Assembly (NCBI RefSeq): GCF_014904795.1
Contig: NZ_JACZFS010000080.1
Location: 1 to 34,320 of the forward strand
Reading direction: 5' to 3'
Length of the DNA: 34,320 bases
Source: Nisaea nitritireducens
GTDB taxonomy: Bacteria > Pseudomonadota > Alphaproteobacteria > Thalassobaculales > Thalassobaculaceae
The translations under genes and the position numbers were made by a program. The notes beneath the pieces are model-generated. The model was given only the letters and a program-made list of their open reading frames with translations. It ran no database searches and was not told where the DNA came from. Below, piece after piece: positions 16,724-25,651 of the stretch. Within the stretch, counting starts at the first letter, position 1; every line of letters starts with the position of its first letter.

Positions 16724-18303
16724 TCCGCAGCCTCTGATGCTCTTGACGTCGATGGGGCCTCACTGGCCGCTCGGCATGTCACGTAGAGCAGCCCGGCACC
16801 TGCCAGGAGCAGCGTAAAATCGAGCACAATGACGGCGCTGTTCTGAGTGGTCAAAAGCCGGATCCAGCCGTCACCGCTGATCAGGAACCGGACCATCGGA
16901 AGAGCGAATAGCACGCCACCAAGAACCATCCTGCATAGACGGCGCAGACGGTGCGCATCATCGATCCACCATGCGATGGCAAGACAGGCGGCGGAGGAGA
17001 TCAGGAAGCCGGTTGGCGTCCAGAAGCCCGTGCCTTGCAACGGCAGGGACACAAAAAAGGCGAGAGCGGCACCGCATGTCGCGATTGGCAGACCATACAC
17101 CGTCGCCAGCACTAGTCGGCCGACCCTCTGCCATGCGGGATCGTCGGCGCGGCGTTTCAGCCAGAGCTGCAGGCCGGTGACCGTCACATAGGCCATGGCC
17201 AGGCCAAGACCGAACCAGATCATCCGGGAGAGAAAGCCCGCGAAGGTACCGAAATGCAGGGCCGACATAACGCCGAAGACTGTGTCGCCTGCGGACGGTA
17301 CGGCGCCGAGGGTCGGCGGGCTGCCCAGGAATATCCCCGTCGTACCGTCGAACACGTGGTGGGACCGTCGAAACCCACCCTCCACCGGCTCATGGAAGAC
17401 CGAGATACGGGCATCGGCCCGCCCCAAATGCTCGATCGATACAAAGGTCGTCCGGGTGCCGGCCATTGCCGACGATTGGCGCAACACACCGTCCAGGCTG
17501 ACCAACAGTTTCGGTCGGGAATCTTCCGCTTCCGGTGCCCCGATCACCGCCTCGACCATCGCCGCCTGATCGCCACCGAAGGCAACGGTCGCGACGACCG
17601 GCAAGCCGAGCGATGTGGCGAAGCTGAAGAATGCCCCCGTAAAGGCCAGGATGATCGCGAACAGGAGGCCCCAGCTACCGGCCAGGATATGCCGGTCGCG
17701 GGCTCGTAGCAGCCCGCTCGAAAGTCTCGGAGCCAGAAACAGATCACGGATGAAATGACGGTGCAGCAGGAAGCCGGAGATCGCCGCCGCCAGCATCACG
17801 AAGCCAAGCAGGCCGGTAAGGTACAGCCCCCAAGGGTGGGGTACGTGAAGGTTGATATGGAGATCGACGAAGAAGCGTGTCAGCGCGTCGGCCGCGTCGA
17901 CAGAAAACAACTCGGACCTAAAGCCTTCCTGCCATGAAAGCACTTCATGGGTGTCTGTATCGAGGGAGACCATCACCCCCTTCTCTTCCAGGCGGCCCGC
18001 CGCGTTCTTTGCGTGCGTATGGAAAAAGAACCAGAGATCTCCGGAATGGTCGTAGGAGATCGAGATCTCTTCCTTGTATTCGTCCGGAATATCAGCAGCC
18101 ACCTTGGTTGTCGCCACGCCGACCCACCGGGCAAGCGGGTCGTGATGATCGGAGCCGCTGTTCGCCCAGTTGCCGATCTCGGCCGCGAAGACCGCGAGCG
18201 CGCCTGTCAGCGCAACCACATAGAGCAGCAGCCCGAGAATGGCGCCGGACCAGCCGTGGATGGCAAACAGTCGTTTGGTCTGTTCAGTGGAAAGGATCGC
18301 CAT
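16720..18303 (-). CDS. PepSY-associated membrane protein (PiuB-like, ferric-chelate reductase type)
   Basis: The 527-residue inner-membrane protein starts ...KRLFAIHGWSGAILGLLLYV, the classic first helix of PepSY-TM proteins. A periplasmic PepSY-type domain (DEYKEEISISYDHSGDL, MVSLDTDTHEVLSW) follows. Later helices carry conserved histidines (FVDLHINLHVPHPWGLYLTG, LHRHF, RDRHILAGSWGLLFAI, MSALHFGTF). The C-terminal third adds four or so further helices. Family members accompany siderophore receptors and are thought to reduce or release iron from chelates, with the paired His residues suggesting haem binding. It is the fifth gene of a six-gene minus-strand operon, 3 bases after the upstream small gene and overlapping the next one. 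Confidence 0.85.
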   Translation of the reverse strand: MAILSTEQTKRLFAIHGWSGAILGLLLYVVALTGALAVFAAEIGNWANSGSDHHDPLARWVGVATTKVAADIPDEYKEEISISYDHSGDLWFFFHTHAKNAAGRLEEKGVMVSLDTDTHEVLSWQEGFRSELFSVDAADALTRFFVDLHINLHVPHPWGLYLTGLLGFVMLAAAISGFLLHRHFIRDLFLAPRLSSGLLRARDRHILAGSWGLLFAIILAFTGAFFSFATSLGLPVVATVAFGGDQAAMVEAVIGAPEAEDSRPKLLVSLDGVLRQSSAMAGTRTTFVSIEHLGRADARISVFHEPVEGGFRRSHHVFDGTTGIFLGSPPTLGAVPSAGDTVFGVMSALHFGTFAGFLSRMIWFGLGLAMAYVTVTGLQLWLKRRADDPAWQRVGRLVLATVYGLPIATCGAALAFFVSLPLQGTGFWTPTGFLISSAACLAIAWWIDDAHRLRRLCRMVLGGVLFALPMVRFLISGDGWIRLLTTQNSAVIVLDFTLLLAGAGLLYVTCRAASEAPSTSRASEAAE

Positions 18304-18306
18304 GGC

Positions 18307-18648
18307 TCAGCTCAATACGCCGGTCGCCGCCAGCGCCGCCATGACGCCTGTGACTGCGATGAGTGCGGTGATGACGGACGTTGCACGGATGATATCCCGC
18401 TCCAGACAGGCGTAGAAAAAGACTGCTGCCCAGATCCCGGGAAACATCAGGATCGGAAAGACCAGATGATCAATCTCAGCCTCCCCGTGCGGGAGCCAGA
18501 GCGGCAGGACCGCCATGATGGTCGCCGCGGCCACGAACGCACCCGGTCCACACAGGATCCAGCGCACGGTTTTCGGGTATCGAGTCAACCGCGCCCGCGG
18601 CCCAGCCAGGGCCGCGAATGTGTCGTCCTTTTCACTACGCTCAGTCAT
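18307..18648 (-). CDS. Small inner-membrane protein of the TonB/PepSY operon (DUF3649-like)
   Basis: The start is ATG 18648; a GTG immediately upstream (18651) is also possible. The 113-residue protein has a basic cytoplasmic N-terminus and three predicted helices (GPGAFVAAATIMAVLPLWLP, LVFPILMFPGIWAAVFFYAC, ATSVITALIAVTGVMAALAA). Size, topology and position between a TonB receptor and a PepSY protein fit DUF3649-type iron-uptake accessory proteins. The identification is by layout and helix pattern and not by a firm motif. Confidence 0.6.
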   Translation of the reverse strand: MTERSEKDDTFAALAGPRARLTRYPKTVRWILCGPGAFVAAATIMAVLPLWLPHGEAEIDHLVFPILMFPGIWAAVFFYACLERDIIRATSVITALIAVTGVMAALAATGVLS

Positions 18649-18779
18649 CACAGAGACCGATCAATTGTCAAAACGCGAGCCCTCCTTCGAGAGGGGGCAT
18701 GCCTGCTCGCGACATGCCGCCCACCCAAAGCGCCGTATTTCACTTCCCTGCCCGATCGAAGACCGGGGCAACCTGCTCC

Positions 18780-21161
18780 CTAAAACTGCATACGCAGCAC
18801 AGCGCCGACAGTGCGACCGTCGCCGATAGAAGCGGAGGTGCCGCTCGAGCTGATGCTCGTTATGTAGTCCTCGTCCAGCAGGTTCCGTACGAAGAGCTGC
18901 GCTCGGAAGTTGTCGATTTCATAGCCGATCGAAGCATTCGCCAGGAAGCGCCCGTCTATTTCCCGTCCATCAGTGTTGTTGATGTCGCCGTTCGAGAAGT
19001 ACGAGCCGGTGTAGTTCATGTCGGCGGTCACGAAGTAACCCTGTTGATGGCGGTAGACGCCACCGAAGGCCGCAGTGACGTTCGGCGCTTCGGGAAACTC
19101 ATTACCCTCGCAGTTGCCACCGGAAGACGCGCATACATCGCCCTGCAGGTCGTTGATCTCTGTCTTCAACAGGCCAAGGGAGCCGAACAGCGTCAATCCG
19201 TTGCCGTGGTCGTAACGTCCTTCGATTTCGGCGCCGTAGGAGTAGGAATCGCCGACATTGAACGTGTTCGTAAGCGGGGCGAAGTTCGGATTTACGACGA
19301 CGATCTGCTGGTCGGTGTAGTCGTTATAGAAGACGTTGGCGCCGACGCTCAGTCTGTTCGGAGTGGAGTCGTACCGATAGGACAGCTCGTAGGTCCATGC
19401 GTTCTCCGGGTCGACGTCGTTTTGCAGGTCTGTCCCGACGATGCTCTCCGTGAACCCCTGGCGATAGCCGCGCGATGCAACCGCCGAAACCGTGTTCTCG
19501 TTGTTGATCTCGTAGGAGAGCCCGATCTTCGGCAACCATACGTCAAATGTCGCGTTGATGTCGTATGCCGTCGTCCCGGACAGGGCGGAATAGACGTCTG
19601 ACTGATTGCGTACACGATCATGCTGGTAGCGCAATCCGCCCAGCACGGATATCGGACCGTAGATGTTGTATTTGAGGTCGGAATAGAGGGCCATACTCTC
19701 CGTTTCGGACCGGCTGGAGCCGGACTGGAACGGCGAAAACACACCGGTAGGCCCTGAGCCTATATATGCACCAAGATCGATCTGGATATCCGTATCGGTC
19801 TCCTGAACGAAGTTTCCGTAGAAGGCTCCTATCACACCGGAGAGGCCGGAGCCGTCCTCATCGTTGATCTCCAGGCCGAAATCCTGGGTCAAGTCTTGCC
19901 CGTCGCGAAGGTCATCCCGCAGGAATATCGGCGACCCCGGAGCGCTGAAAATATTGAGATCGGTGTCGATGAATGCAGAAATCGACCGAACGGTCAGCGT
20001 GTCCGTCAGGAAATAGGACAGATCGGCGATGTAGTTGTTAACGTCGATATCGCGCCCTTCGGACGCGAGGCCCGACCCCTCGAAGACCCTGTCGGAGAAC
20101 GGTTCCGAAACCAATGCGGTCGCGGTCTGATCATGCGCATGGTTCATGGTGAACAGCGCGCGCAGGTCAGGAATGGCCGAGGGTTCGACCAGCGCCTTCG
20201 CCCGCAGGTTATAGTATTCGTCTTCCCCGAAAGGCTCGTTCAGCGGGTCGACGATCGTGATGTCCTTGTCTTCCTTCTGCACGTCGCCGCTGAGGCGGAT
20301 TGCGACCTGATCCTCGACGATGGGCGCGGACACCATGACGCTGCCGCCTGTGGCATTCGGAGTGCCGAAGTTAAACTGCGCCGCGCTTTCGTGGTCGTAG
20401 GTCGGGTCCTTCGACTTCAGCACGACCGCCCCGGCAAGCGCAGCCCGGCCATATAGACCGGATTGCGGGCCGCGCAGCACCTCGATCTGTTCGAGGTCCC
20501 AGGTGCTGCGCCCGCCGCGACGCAGACCTTCAGAGTTCTGCGTCGCCCCATCGATGATGAGTGAAACCAGTGTCGCCGGATTTGAAATTTCGCTGATGCC
20601 GTCTGCATTCAGGCCGCGAATCTGGAAGGCGTCGTTGCCGCCGTCCGTATTGACCCGCCTGACGTTAGCCATCGTGTTGAAGCTGTCGAAGGTGTCGGTG
20701 ATCGCGAGGTCCTGGATCTGCTCCGACGTCACGATGCCGACGCTCGTCGGGGTGTCACGCAGCGAGCGTTCAATCTTGTTGCCTGTCACCACGATGGGCT
20801 TGATCGCGATCGAATTGTTGCTCACCAGCCGGCGTGCAAGAACGATGTCTCCGGACGGTGAAAGCGAATAGCTGAGCCCGGTGCCGGCCAGCATAGCGTC
20901 GAGCGCCTGCGCGGGCGTCAGCGTGCCGTCCACAGGCTGGCTCGAAACGCCGGAGACGATGTCGGCGGGAGCGACGATGCGCACGCCGGTCTGCGTATTG
21001 AACACCACGATCGCATCTGTCAGCGGCTGAGCCGGAACCGCGATCGGCGCGGGATTCGCGTCGAGCGTCCCCTGAGCGTCGGCTAAGGTAGCCGAAAACG
21101 CGAGTGCCGATGCAAACCCGAACGCCGCCATGTGGCGAAGCTTGAAGTGGAATGCCGTCAT
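18780..21161 (-). CDS. TonB-dependent receptor with STN signalling domain
   Basis: The 793-residue outer-membrane protein has a signal peptide (cleavage after FSATLADA, about residue 29). An STN domain follows at about 43-112 (AQPLTDAIVVFNTQTGVRIV, QALDAMLAGTGLSYSL), then a TonB-box-like PIVVTG near 123. The plug runs from about 130 to 250 (ALRDTP-type start, QIRGLNADG, DGATQNSEG, EQIEVLRGPQSGLYGR). The rest is a 22-strand barrel that ends in the typical terminal Phe (VGAVLRMQF). The STN domain means it relays ligand occupancy to the FecR-type protein encoded upstream. The substrate is most likely a ferric siderophore or other metal chelate, which cannot be named from sequence. GGGGGA precedes ATG 21161. 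Confidence 0.92.
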   Translation of the reverse strand: MTAFHFKLRHMAAFGFASALAFSATLADAQGTLDANPAPIAVPAQPLTDAIVVFNTQTGVRIVAPADIVSGVSSQPVDGTLTPAQALDAMLAGTGLSYSLSPSGDIVLARRLVSNNSIAIKPIVVTGNKIERSLRDTPTSVGIVTSEQIQDLAITDTFDSFNTMANVRRVNTDGGNDAFQIRGLNADGISEISNPATLVSLIIDGATQNSEGLRRGGRSTWDLEQIEVLRGPQSGLYGRAALAGAVVLKSKDPTYDHESAAQFNFGTPNATGGSVMVSAPIVEDQVAIRLSGDVQKEDKDITIVDPLNEPFGEDEYYNLRAKALVEPSAIPDLRALFTMNHAHDQTATALVSEPFSDRVFEGSGLASEGRDIDVNNYIADLSYFLTDTLTVRSISAFIDTDLNIFSAPGSPIFLRDDLRDGQDLTQDFGLEINDEDGSGLSGVIGAFYGNFVQETDTDIQIDLGAYIGSGPTGVFSPFQSGSSRSETESMALYSDLKYNIYGPISVLGGLRYQHDRVRNQSDVYSALSGTTAYDINATFDVWLPKIGLSYEINNENTVSAVASRGYRQGFTESIVGTDLQNDVDPENAWTYELSYRYDSTPNRLSVGANVFYNDYTDQQIVVVNPNFAPLTNTFNVGDSYSYGAEIEGRYDHGNGLTLFGSLGLLKTEINDLQGDVCASSGGNCEGNEFPEAPNVTAAFGGVYRHQQGYFVTADMNYTGSYFSNGDINNTDGREIDGRFLANASIGYEIDNFRAQLFVRNLLDEDYITSISSSGTSASIGDGRTVGAVLRMQF

Positions 21162-21252
21162 AAAATTTTCCCCCGGCGCATCGCGCCATTTCTGCCCTCT
21201 AACTGTTCAAACGGATGGGGAGTGCCGTTTCCAAGGGGCGATAGGGAAATTC

Positions 21253-22173
21253 TCAGTCAGGCGGCTGAAAGTCGAACAAGCTGCCGTCTGGCGATACGAC
21301 GGCAAGGAAGGGCGCCGCCGTCACAGCGCCGCCGTGCAGACCGGCGGCCAGTCGAAGCGTCGCGATCGGATCGGCGAGCGAGAACACGCCGCTTACTCGA
21401 GCGGCGGCAAGGCTGCTGTCCGTAATCACGATTCGGCCGCTAAAACGGCGGTCAAGCGCGGCGGCAAGATCGGACAGCGGGGTATTCTTCGTGATGGCTT
21501 GATTGCCGCGCCAGGCAGCGATCGTCGCAGGGGCGATGTCCGTACGGACGACCCGACCGTCGGGAAAAATGTGAATCTTTTCGCCTGCAGAAAGCATGAA
21601 GCGCTGGCCATCACGAGTCGCTTCGACCTGCCCCTTGGCCACGGCGACACTGACACCGTTGCTGCGCTCGACGACGAAGGCGGTGCCGATCGCCCGCGCT
21701 GTCAGCCCGTCCGCTTCGACCAGGAACGGGCGCGTGTCCTGCACTGTCTCGAAATACGCAGCGCCTTCAAGCAATTCGAGCATACGCCGATTGGCGTCGA
21801 ACTGCTCATCGATTGCCGAGCTTGCGTCGAGATAGAGGAGGTCGCCGCTCGTCGCCGTGAAATGGCGCGCTGCAGAAGCGTTCGTGCTGTAGTCTGACCG
21901 ATGCCAGAGCAGGGCCTCCGGCCCCAGGAGGACACCGGCAAGAAGCGCGACGGCCAGGACCAGGACAGCGGGAACGCCGCGCCGCCTGTGCCGTGGCGCG
22001 GGATGGGCGGCTGCCCAGGTTCGCGCGACGCTGGCATAGGCGCTGCGCTCGGCGTCGCCCCGCGCCAGGAACGCCTCGCGTGCCTCCTGCTCCGCAGACC
22101 CGTCTGGGCGCTCCTCAAGATCGAGAAATATGTCGACGGCCTGCTGGCGCAGCTGCTCACGCTCGTTATCCAT
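21253..22173 (-). CDS. FecR-type anti-sigma factor / signal transducer
   Basis: The 306-residue protein has a cytoplasmic DUF4880-type N-terminus (FLDLEERPDG, REAFLARGDAERSAYASVAR), one transmembrane helix at about 66-88 (VPAVLVLAVALLAGVLLG), and a periplasmic FecR domain at about 100-200 (GDLLYLDASSAIDEQFD, LEGAAYFETVQDTRPF, AIGTAFVVE). A C-terminal STN-like part (NTPLSDLAAALDRRF, VSGVFSLADPIATLRLAAGL) should contact the receptor's STN domain. It holds or activates the ECF sigma factor encoded 53 bases upstream and receives the signal from the receptor encoded downstream. Confidence 0.92.
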   Translation of the reverse strand: MDNEREQLRQQAVDIFLDLEERPDGSAEQEAREAFLARGDAERSAYASVARTWAAAHPAPRHRRRGVPAVLVLAVALLAGVLLGPEALLWHRSDYSTNASAARHFTATSGDLLYLDASSAIDEQFDANRRMLELLEGAAYFETVQDTRPFLVEADGLTARAIGTAFVVERSNGVSVAVAKGQVEATRDGQRFMLSAGEKIHIFPDGRVVRTDIAPATIAAWRGNQAITKNTPLSDLAAALDRRFSGRIVITDSSLAAARVSGVFSLADPIATLRLAAGLHGGAVTAAPFLAVVSPDGSLFDFQPPD

Positions 22174-22226
22174 TTATCTTGAATATCGCAATCTCGACGC
22201 GACGTGAACGGCGATCAAGCCCGCTT

Positions 22227-22733
22227 CTACGTCTCATGGTCCGTCAGTCGGCGATCCAGGTGCAGCAGGGCGTTTCGCACCAATTGATGCGCACGTTGGT
22301 TCGACACGCCAAGCCGCGCGCCGACTTCCTCGAACGACAGGCCGTGGACGCGCCGCAACTCGAAGGCCTGTCTGGTTCTGTTCGGCAGCTCGGCGAGCGC
22401 CGCATCGGCACGCCTGAGACCTTCGCGGGCGAGGTGTATCCGCTCTGGATCGGGTTCTGCAGCCGTATTGATTAGGCCAGATTCGACGAAGTCGCGCTCC
22501 AGCTTTGTCCGACGCCGCCAATCGAACGCAAGATTGCGCACTATCCTGCGCACAATCAGGAATGCTTGCGCAGGATCGTAGCTCTTGGAGTCCCACCGGA
22601 TCCAGCTTTCCTGCACGAGGTCCTCAGCGGTCGCCGAACATCCGACAATCGCCTCGGCCGTGGCCAGCAACTCGCTACGCCGATTGCGGTATAGCCATAC
22701 GCTTTCATCGTCGCTTGGCGGCCGGAGCGCCAT
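22227..22733 (-). CDS. ECF sigma factor, FecI-like
   Basis: The start is ATG 22733 with GGAGG 7 bases upstream; a TTG directly before it is unlikely. The 168-residue protein has sigma region 2 (residues ~15-80: ATAEDLVQESWIRW, AFLIVRRIVRNLAFDWRRR) and region 4 (~115-160: LPNRTRQAFELRRVHGLSF, EEVGARLGVSNQRAHQLVRN). Together with FecR and an STN-bearing receptor it forms a cell-surface-signalling trio. It should drive transcription of the receptor operon when the ligand is bound. A Fur box upstream is expected but I could not find one by eye. Confidence 0.92.
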   Translation of the reverse strand: MALRPPSDDESVWLYRNRRSELLATAEAIVGCSATAEDLVQESWIRWDSKSYDPAQAFLIVRRIVRNLAFDWRRRTKLERDFVESGLINTAAEPDPERIHLAREGLRRADAALAELPNRTRQAFELRRVHGLSFEEVGARLGVSNQRAHQLVRNALLHLDRRLTDHET

Positions 22734-23521
22734 CAATCCGCCTCCACTTCAAATTTATCGAGCTGATCACAAAGAAACCGATCAGTCACCGTAATGCGAC
22801 TGCGACCTATTCGCAACAAATGGTGCTGCTTATATTCGGAAGCACCAGAGAGATTGGGGTTCATGCTGCGAGAAGTGGTTCGGCAGCACCTCTACATTAC
22901 CACGACACCTGAGGCCGATTGGAACGTGGGGGGCGAGATGCACTGCTGGCGTGGGCGGGCAGTTAATGTAGGCTGATACTCATGAGAGACGTCTTTGTAG
23001 CGTCCATCGAGCCAAGCTCTCCGTAGTATGTCAGAAGCCTTGCCGGCGACTATGCTCGTAACCCGAGCCGCCAACGGTCTTCGCGTACCGGGCTGACCAA
23101 GCAGGCTGCAATATTACGTGAACTCGATTTGGTAGGCCCGAGTTTAGCAACAGCCGCGTTGAGAGAAGTACGTCTTGTTCGTTGGCCAAAACGTATTCCG
23201 TTAGGCCAAGTTTTCGTGAGTTGGGTTTAGCGGTCGTTGTGGTCTGTTTAGCCGAACTCTTGAGAGAGTAGACCGCTGGCACGACAACGAGAGTCCCTCC
23301 CTGTTTGAGATCACGGACGACTGCTTTGGGTCGCGGCCTGCCGAATAGGACTTCTGGCTCGATAGGGTGGGAAGCGGACGTTCGCACATTTATTTAACCG
23401 GCGACTTTAATGAGCCCAACTTCGCTCTGGAGCCCTCATTGAACGGTATCTCCAGCCGTCAAAGTACCAAATAGAATTCCATCAGTATTATTTTAATATT
23501 CTGAATAAACATCGCCCAACA
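22734..23521. other. Long intergenic region before nirK, no convincing gene
   Basis: About 790 bases separate the sigma-factor gene from the nirK promoter. Open frames on both strands (for example a 118-codon minus-strand frame at 23031-23387 with a GTG start) have no recognisable family, biased composition and no good ribosome-binding site. It contains one copy of a short hairpin repeat (23318-23333), also found at 33560. It probably contains the sigma-gene promoter and decayed sequence. Confidence 0.5.
23318..23333. repeat. Short dispersed hairpin repeat, copy 1
   Basis: CGACTGCTTTGGGTCG; the outer five bases on each side nearly pair (CGACt/gGTCG). It differs by one base from the copy at 33560-33575. 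Similar CGACCGCTTTGGGTCG-type motifs are, as I recall, scattered in intergenic DNA of several alphaproteobacteria. Confidence 0.5.
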
Positions 23522-23535
23522 TTGTGCTGGCACAA
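23522..23535. promoter_or_regulatory. NnrR/DNR-type box upstream of nirK
   Basis: TTGTGCTGGCACAA is a near-perfect palindrome of the Crp/Fnr form TTG-N8-CAA. Its centre lies about 72 bases before the nirK start, which allows a class II site at -41.5 and a 30-base leader. It matches the boxes at 27388 and 28474 in at least 11 of 14 positions. Confidence 0.8.
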
Positions 23536-23600
23536 CGTCCCGCACTGCACGCATCGCTAAATCATCCTTGAACAGAGTTTAACCTCGAAAGGAAAAAGCG

Positions 23601-24749
23601 ATGTTGACGCGTAGAGCCGCCTTGATTGGCGCCGCAGGCCTTGCAGCGACCCCCTTGGCCATCAAGGCCTCACAGGGCGAAGAGATCATGGACACGTCGA
23701 TGGCTCCGCCGGCGGATTTGTCCTCCCTCAAGCGCATCAAGCACAAGCTGGTAAAGCCACCGTTCGTACATACGCATGAGCAGATAGCACCTGCCGAACC
23801 GCGTATCGTCGAGTTCGAGATGCAGATCGTCGAGAAAGAAATGCAGATCGCCGATGACGCATATCTGCAAGCGATGACTTTCAACGGGTCAGTTCCCGGC
23901 CCGCTGATGGTGGTGCACGAGGGCGATTACGTCGAGCTCACGATGTACAACAGCCCGAACAATACGATGCAACATAACATCGACTTCCACTCGGCAACCG
24001 GTGCGCTGGGTGGCGGATCGCTGACGTTGGTCAATCCGGGCGAAAAGACAATACTGCGCTGGAAAGCGACGCGGCCAGGCACCTTCGTTTATCACTGCGC
24101 GCCGGGCGGCCCGATGATCCCGTGGCACGTCGTCTCCGGTATGTCGGGCGCCGTCATGGTGCTGCCGCGCAAGGGCTTGTCGGATCACAATGGCAAGCCG
24201 GTCAGCTACGACCGCGTCTACTATATCGGCGAGAACGACTTCTACGTCCCGAAGGATGAGAACGGCGAATACAAGCGCTTTGCGGATGTTGGTGACAGTT
24301 ATTCAGACACACTTGAAGTGATGAACGGCCTGATCCCGAGCCACGTCGTGTTCAATGGCAAGGTTGGAGCCCTCACAGGCGATAACGCTTTGACAGCGAA
24401 GCAGGGCGAACGGGTGCTGTTCGTCCATAGTCAGGCCAACCGCGACAGCCGTCCACACTTGATCGGCGGACATGGCGATCTGGTTTGGGAGCACGGCAAG
24501 TTCAACAATACTCCCGACCGGGATCTCGAAACCTGGTTCATCCGGGGTGGTTCGGCGGGTGCTGCGCTCTACGAATTCCTGCAGCCGGGCGTCTATGCCT
24601 ACGTGAACCACAACCTGATCGAGGCTGTGAACCTTGGTGCAACCGCCCACGTGCTTGTCGAAGGCAAGTGGAGCAATGATCTGATGGAACAGGTTGTCGC
24701 TCCGACGGAATACAATGCCGCTCATGAAGGCAAAACAGCGCTGCCCTGA
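23601..24749 (+). CDS. nirK: Copper-containing nitrite reductase
   Basis: The 382-residue periplasmic enzyme reduces nitrite to nitric oxide. A twin-arginine-type signal is visible ([19 protein letters not shown]). Two cupredoxin domains carry all ligands: type 1 copper H125, C166, H176, M181; type 2 copper H130, H165 and H337. The catalytic pair is D128 and H286 (in [10 protein letters not shown]). The spacing between H286 and H337 (51) equals that of the catalytic and copper histidines in characterised enzymes. The [11 protein letters not shown] loop has one more residue than the CAPEGMVPWH type. AAAGGA precedes ATG 23601. It is followed by a terminator and then nirV. The box at 23522 implies NO-responsive control by the Crp/Fnr protein encoded at 27417. 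Confidence 0.97.
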   Translation: MLTRRAALIGAAGLAATPLAIKASQGEEIMDTSMAPPADLSSLKRIKHKLVKPPFVHTHEQIAPAEPRIVEFEMQIVEKEMQIADDAYLQAMTFNGSVPGPLMVVHEGDYVELTMYNSPNNTMQHNIDFHSATGALGGGSLTLVNPGEKTILRWKATRPGTFVYHCAPGGPMIPWHVVSGMSGAVMVLPRKGLSDHNGKPVSYDRVYYIGENDFYVPKDENGEYKRFADVGDSYSDTLEVMNGLIPSHVVFNGKVGALTGDNALTAKQGERVLFVHSQANRDSRPHLIGGHGDLVWEHGKFNNTPDRDLETWFIRGGSAGAALYEFLQPGVYAYVNHNLIEAVNLGATAHVLVEGKWSNDLMEQVVAPTEYNAAHEGKTALP

Positions 24750-24775
24750 GTGCGATCAATTGCAAGTCTAAACCG

Positions 24776-24805
24776 AGGGGCAGCTGGAAACGGCTGCCCC
24801 TTTTT
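24776..24805 (+). terminator. Rho-independent terminator between nirK and nirV
   Basis: A 9-bp stem AGGGGCAGC / GCTGCCCCT with an 8-base loop is followed by TTTTTA. It sits in the nirK-nirV gap, immediately before the nirV ribosome-binding site. It should reduce nirV expression relative to nirK unless read through. Confidence 0.8.
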
Positions 24806-24820
24806 ATCTTGTCGAGGGAT

Positions 24821-25651
24821 ATGGAAATGCGCTCCCTGACTGTACCGCTCTCCGCTCTTGTTCTGACCGCATCCGTTGCCGCAATTATCGGCTGGAACAT
24901 TTCAGCGCCCGCGATCACCGATTTGCCCGAGACCGTCGTGGTCAAGCCGGGTCCATACACGTATCGGCCCGCCGGGAATTATCGCTATTACGGTAAGCTT
25001 GTTGAGGCACCCCTGGAACAGCACGACGCAGAAACGCCTCTTGAGATCATGAAGTTTCAGGTCAGCCGCGCCGAGTATGCTGCCTGTGTCACGGACGGTG
25101 CCTGCAAGGCGTCAGAAGTTTCCCAGGGCGGCAGCCCTAAAAGTGCCGAAATGCCTCAAACCGAAGTCAACTGGTATGACGCGACGGCGTATGCCGCCTG
25201 GTTCTCGCGCCAGACGGGCTTGGACTGGCGTCTTCCCGATGACAGGGAGTGGCAGCGCGCCGCAGCCGAGCGCTTTGTTGAAGAGGCCATTGTCGAAGAA
25301 GCAAAAGATGACCCGGCGCAGAGATGGCTGGAGGCCTATGCCCGCAATGTTGCAGCCCGTGAAGGTGCCGACACGGAACTCCAGCCACGAGGGGCATTTG
25401 GCGAGAATTCTCACGGCCTGTCCGACCTTGCAGGTAATGTCTGGGAGTGGACCAATACCTGTGTGGCCAATACGGACCTCACTGCTGATGGCGTGAAACC
25501 TCTCGTACAACAGGAATATTGCGGGGCTCATATCGCCGAAGGAAAGCACCGCGCGATCGTTATCGATCTGGTTCGTAATCCGAAAGTCGGCGGCTGTGCC
25601 GCCGGCTTGCCGGCCGATTACGTTGGCTTTCGATTGGTCCTGGTCAGATAG
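24821..25651 (+). CDS. nirV: NirV, formylglycine-generating-enzyme-like protein linked to nitrite reductase
   Basis: The 276-residue protein starts with an uncleaved anchor or signal peptide (SLTVPLSALVLTASVAAIIG). An FGE-sulfatase-type domain follows: FQVSRAEYAACVTDGAC, EVNWYDATAYAAWFSRQTG, WRLPDDREWQRAA, LSDLAGNVWEWTNTC, and the closing YVGFRLVL. Genes of this type regularly follow nirK; their precise role is unproven and the protein is not needed for nitrite reduction in some hosts. ATG 24821 has GAGGG only 2 bases away; ATG 24827 has better spacing (8) and is equally likely. The 3' end overlaps the convergent nnrS gene by 34 bases. Confidence 0.9.
   Translation: MEMRSLTVPLSALVLTASVAAIIGWNISAPAITDLPETVVVKPGPYTYRPAGNYRYYGKLVEAPLEQHDAETPLEIMKFQVSRAEYAACVTDGACKASEVSQGGSPKSAEMPQTEVNWYDATAYAAWFSRQTGLDWRLPDDREWQRAAAERFVEEAIVEEAKDDPAQRWLEAYARNVAAREGADTELQPRGAFGENSHGLSDLAGNVWEWTNTCVANTDLTADGVKPLVQQEYCGAHIAEGKHRAIVIDLVRNPKVGGCAAGLPADYVGFRLVLVR

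Noticed and set aside
18618-19601. 327-codon plus-strand open frame
   Set aside because: It is antisense to the TonB-receptor barrel; the receptor frame has domain motifs and a signal peptide.
23031-23387. 118-codon minus-strand open frame in the long pre-nirK gap
   Set aside because: It has a GTG start without a ribosome-binding site, no recognisable motif, and overlaps another equally long open frame.
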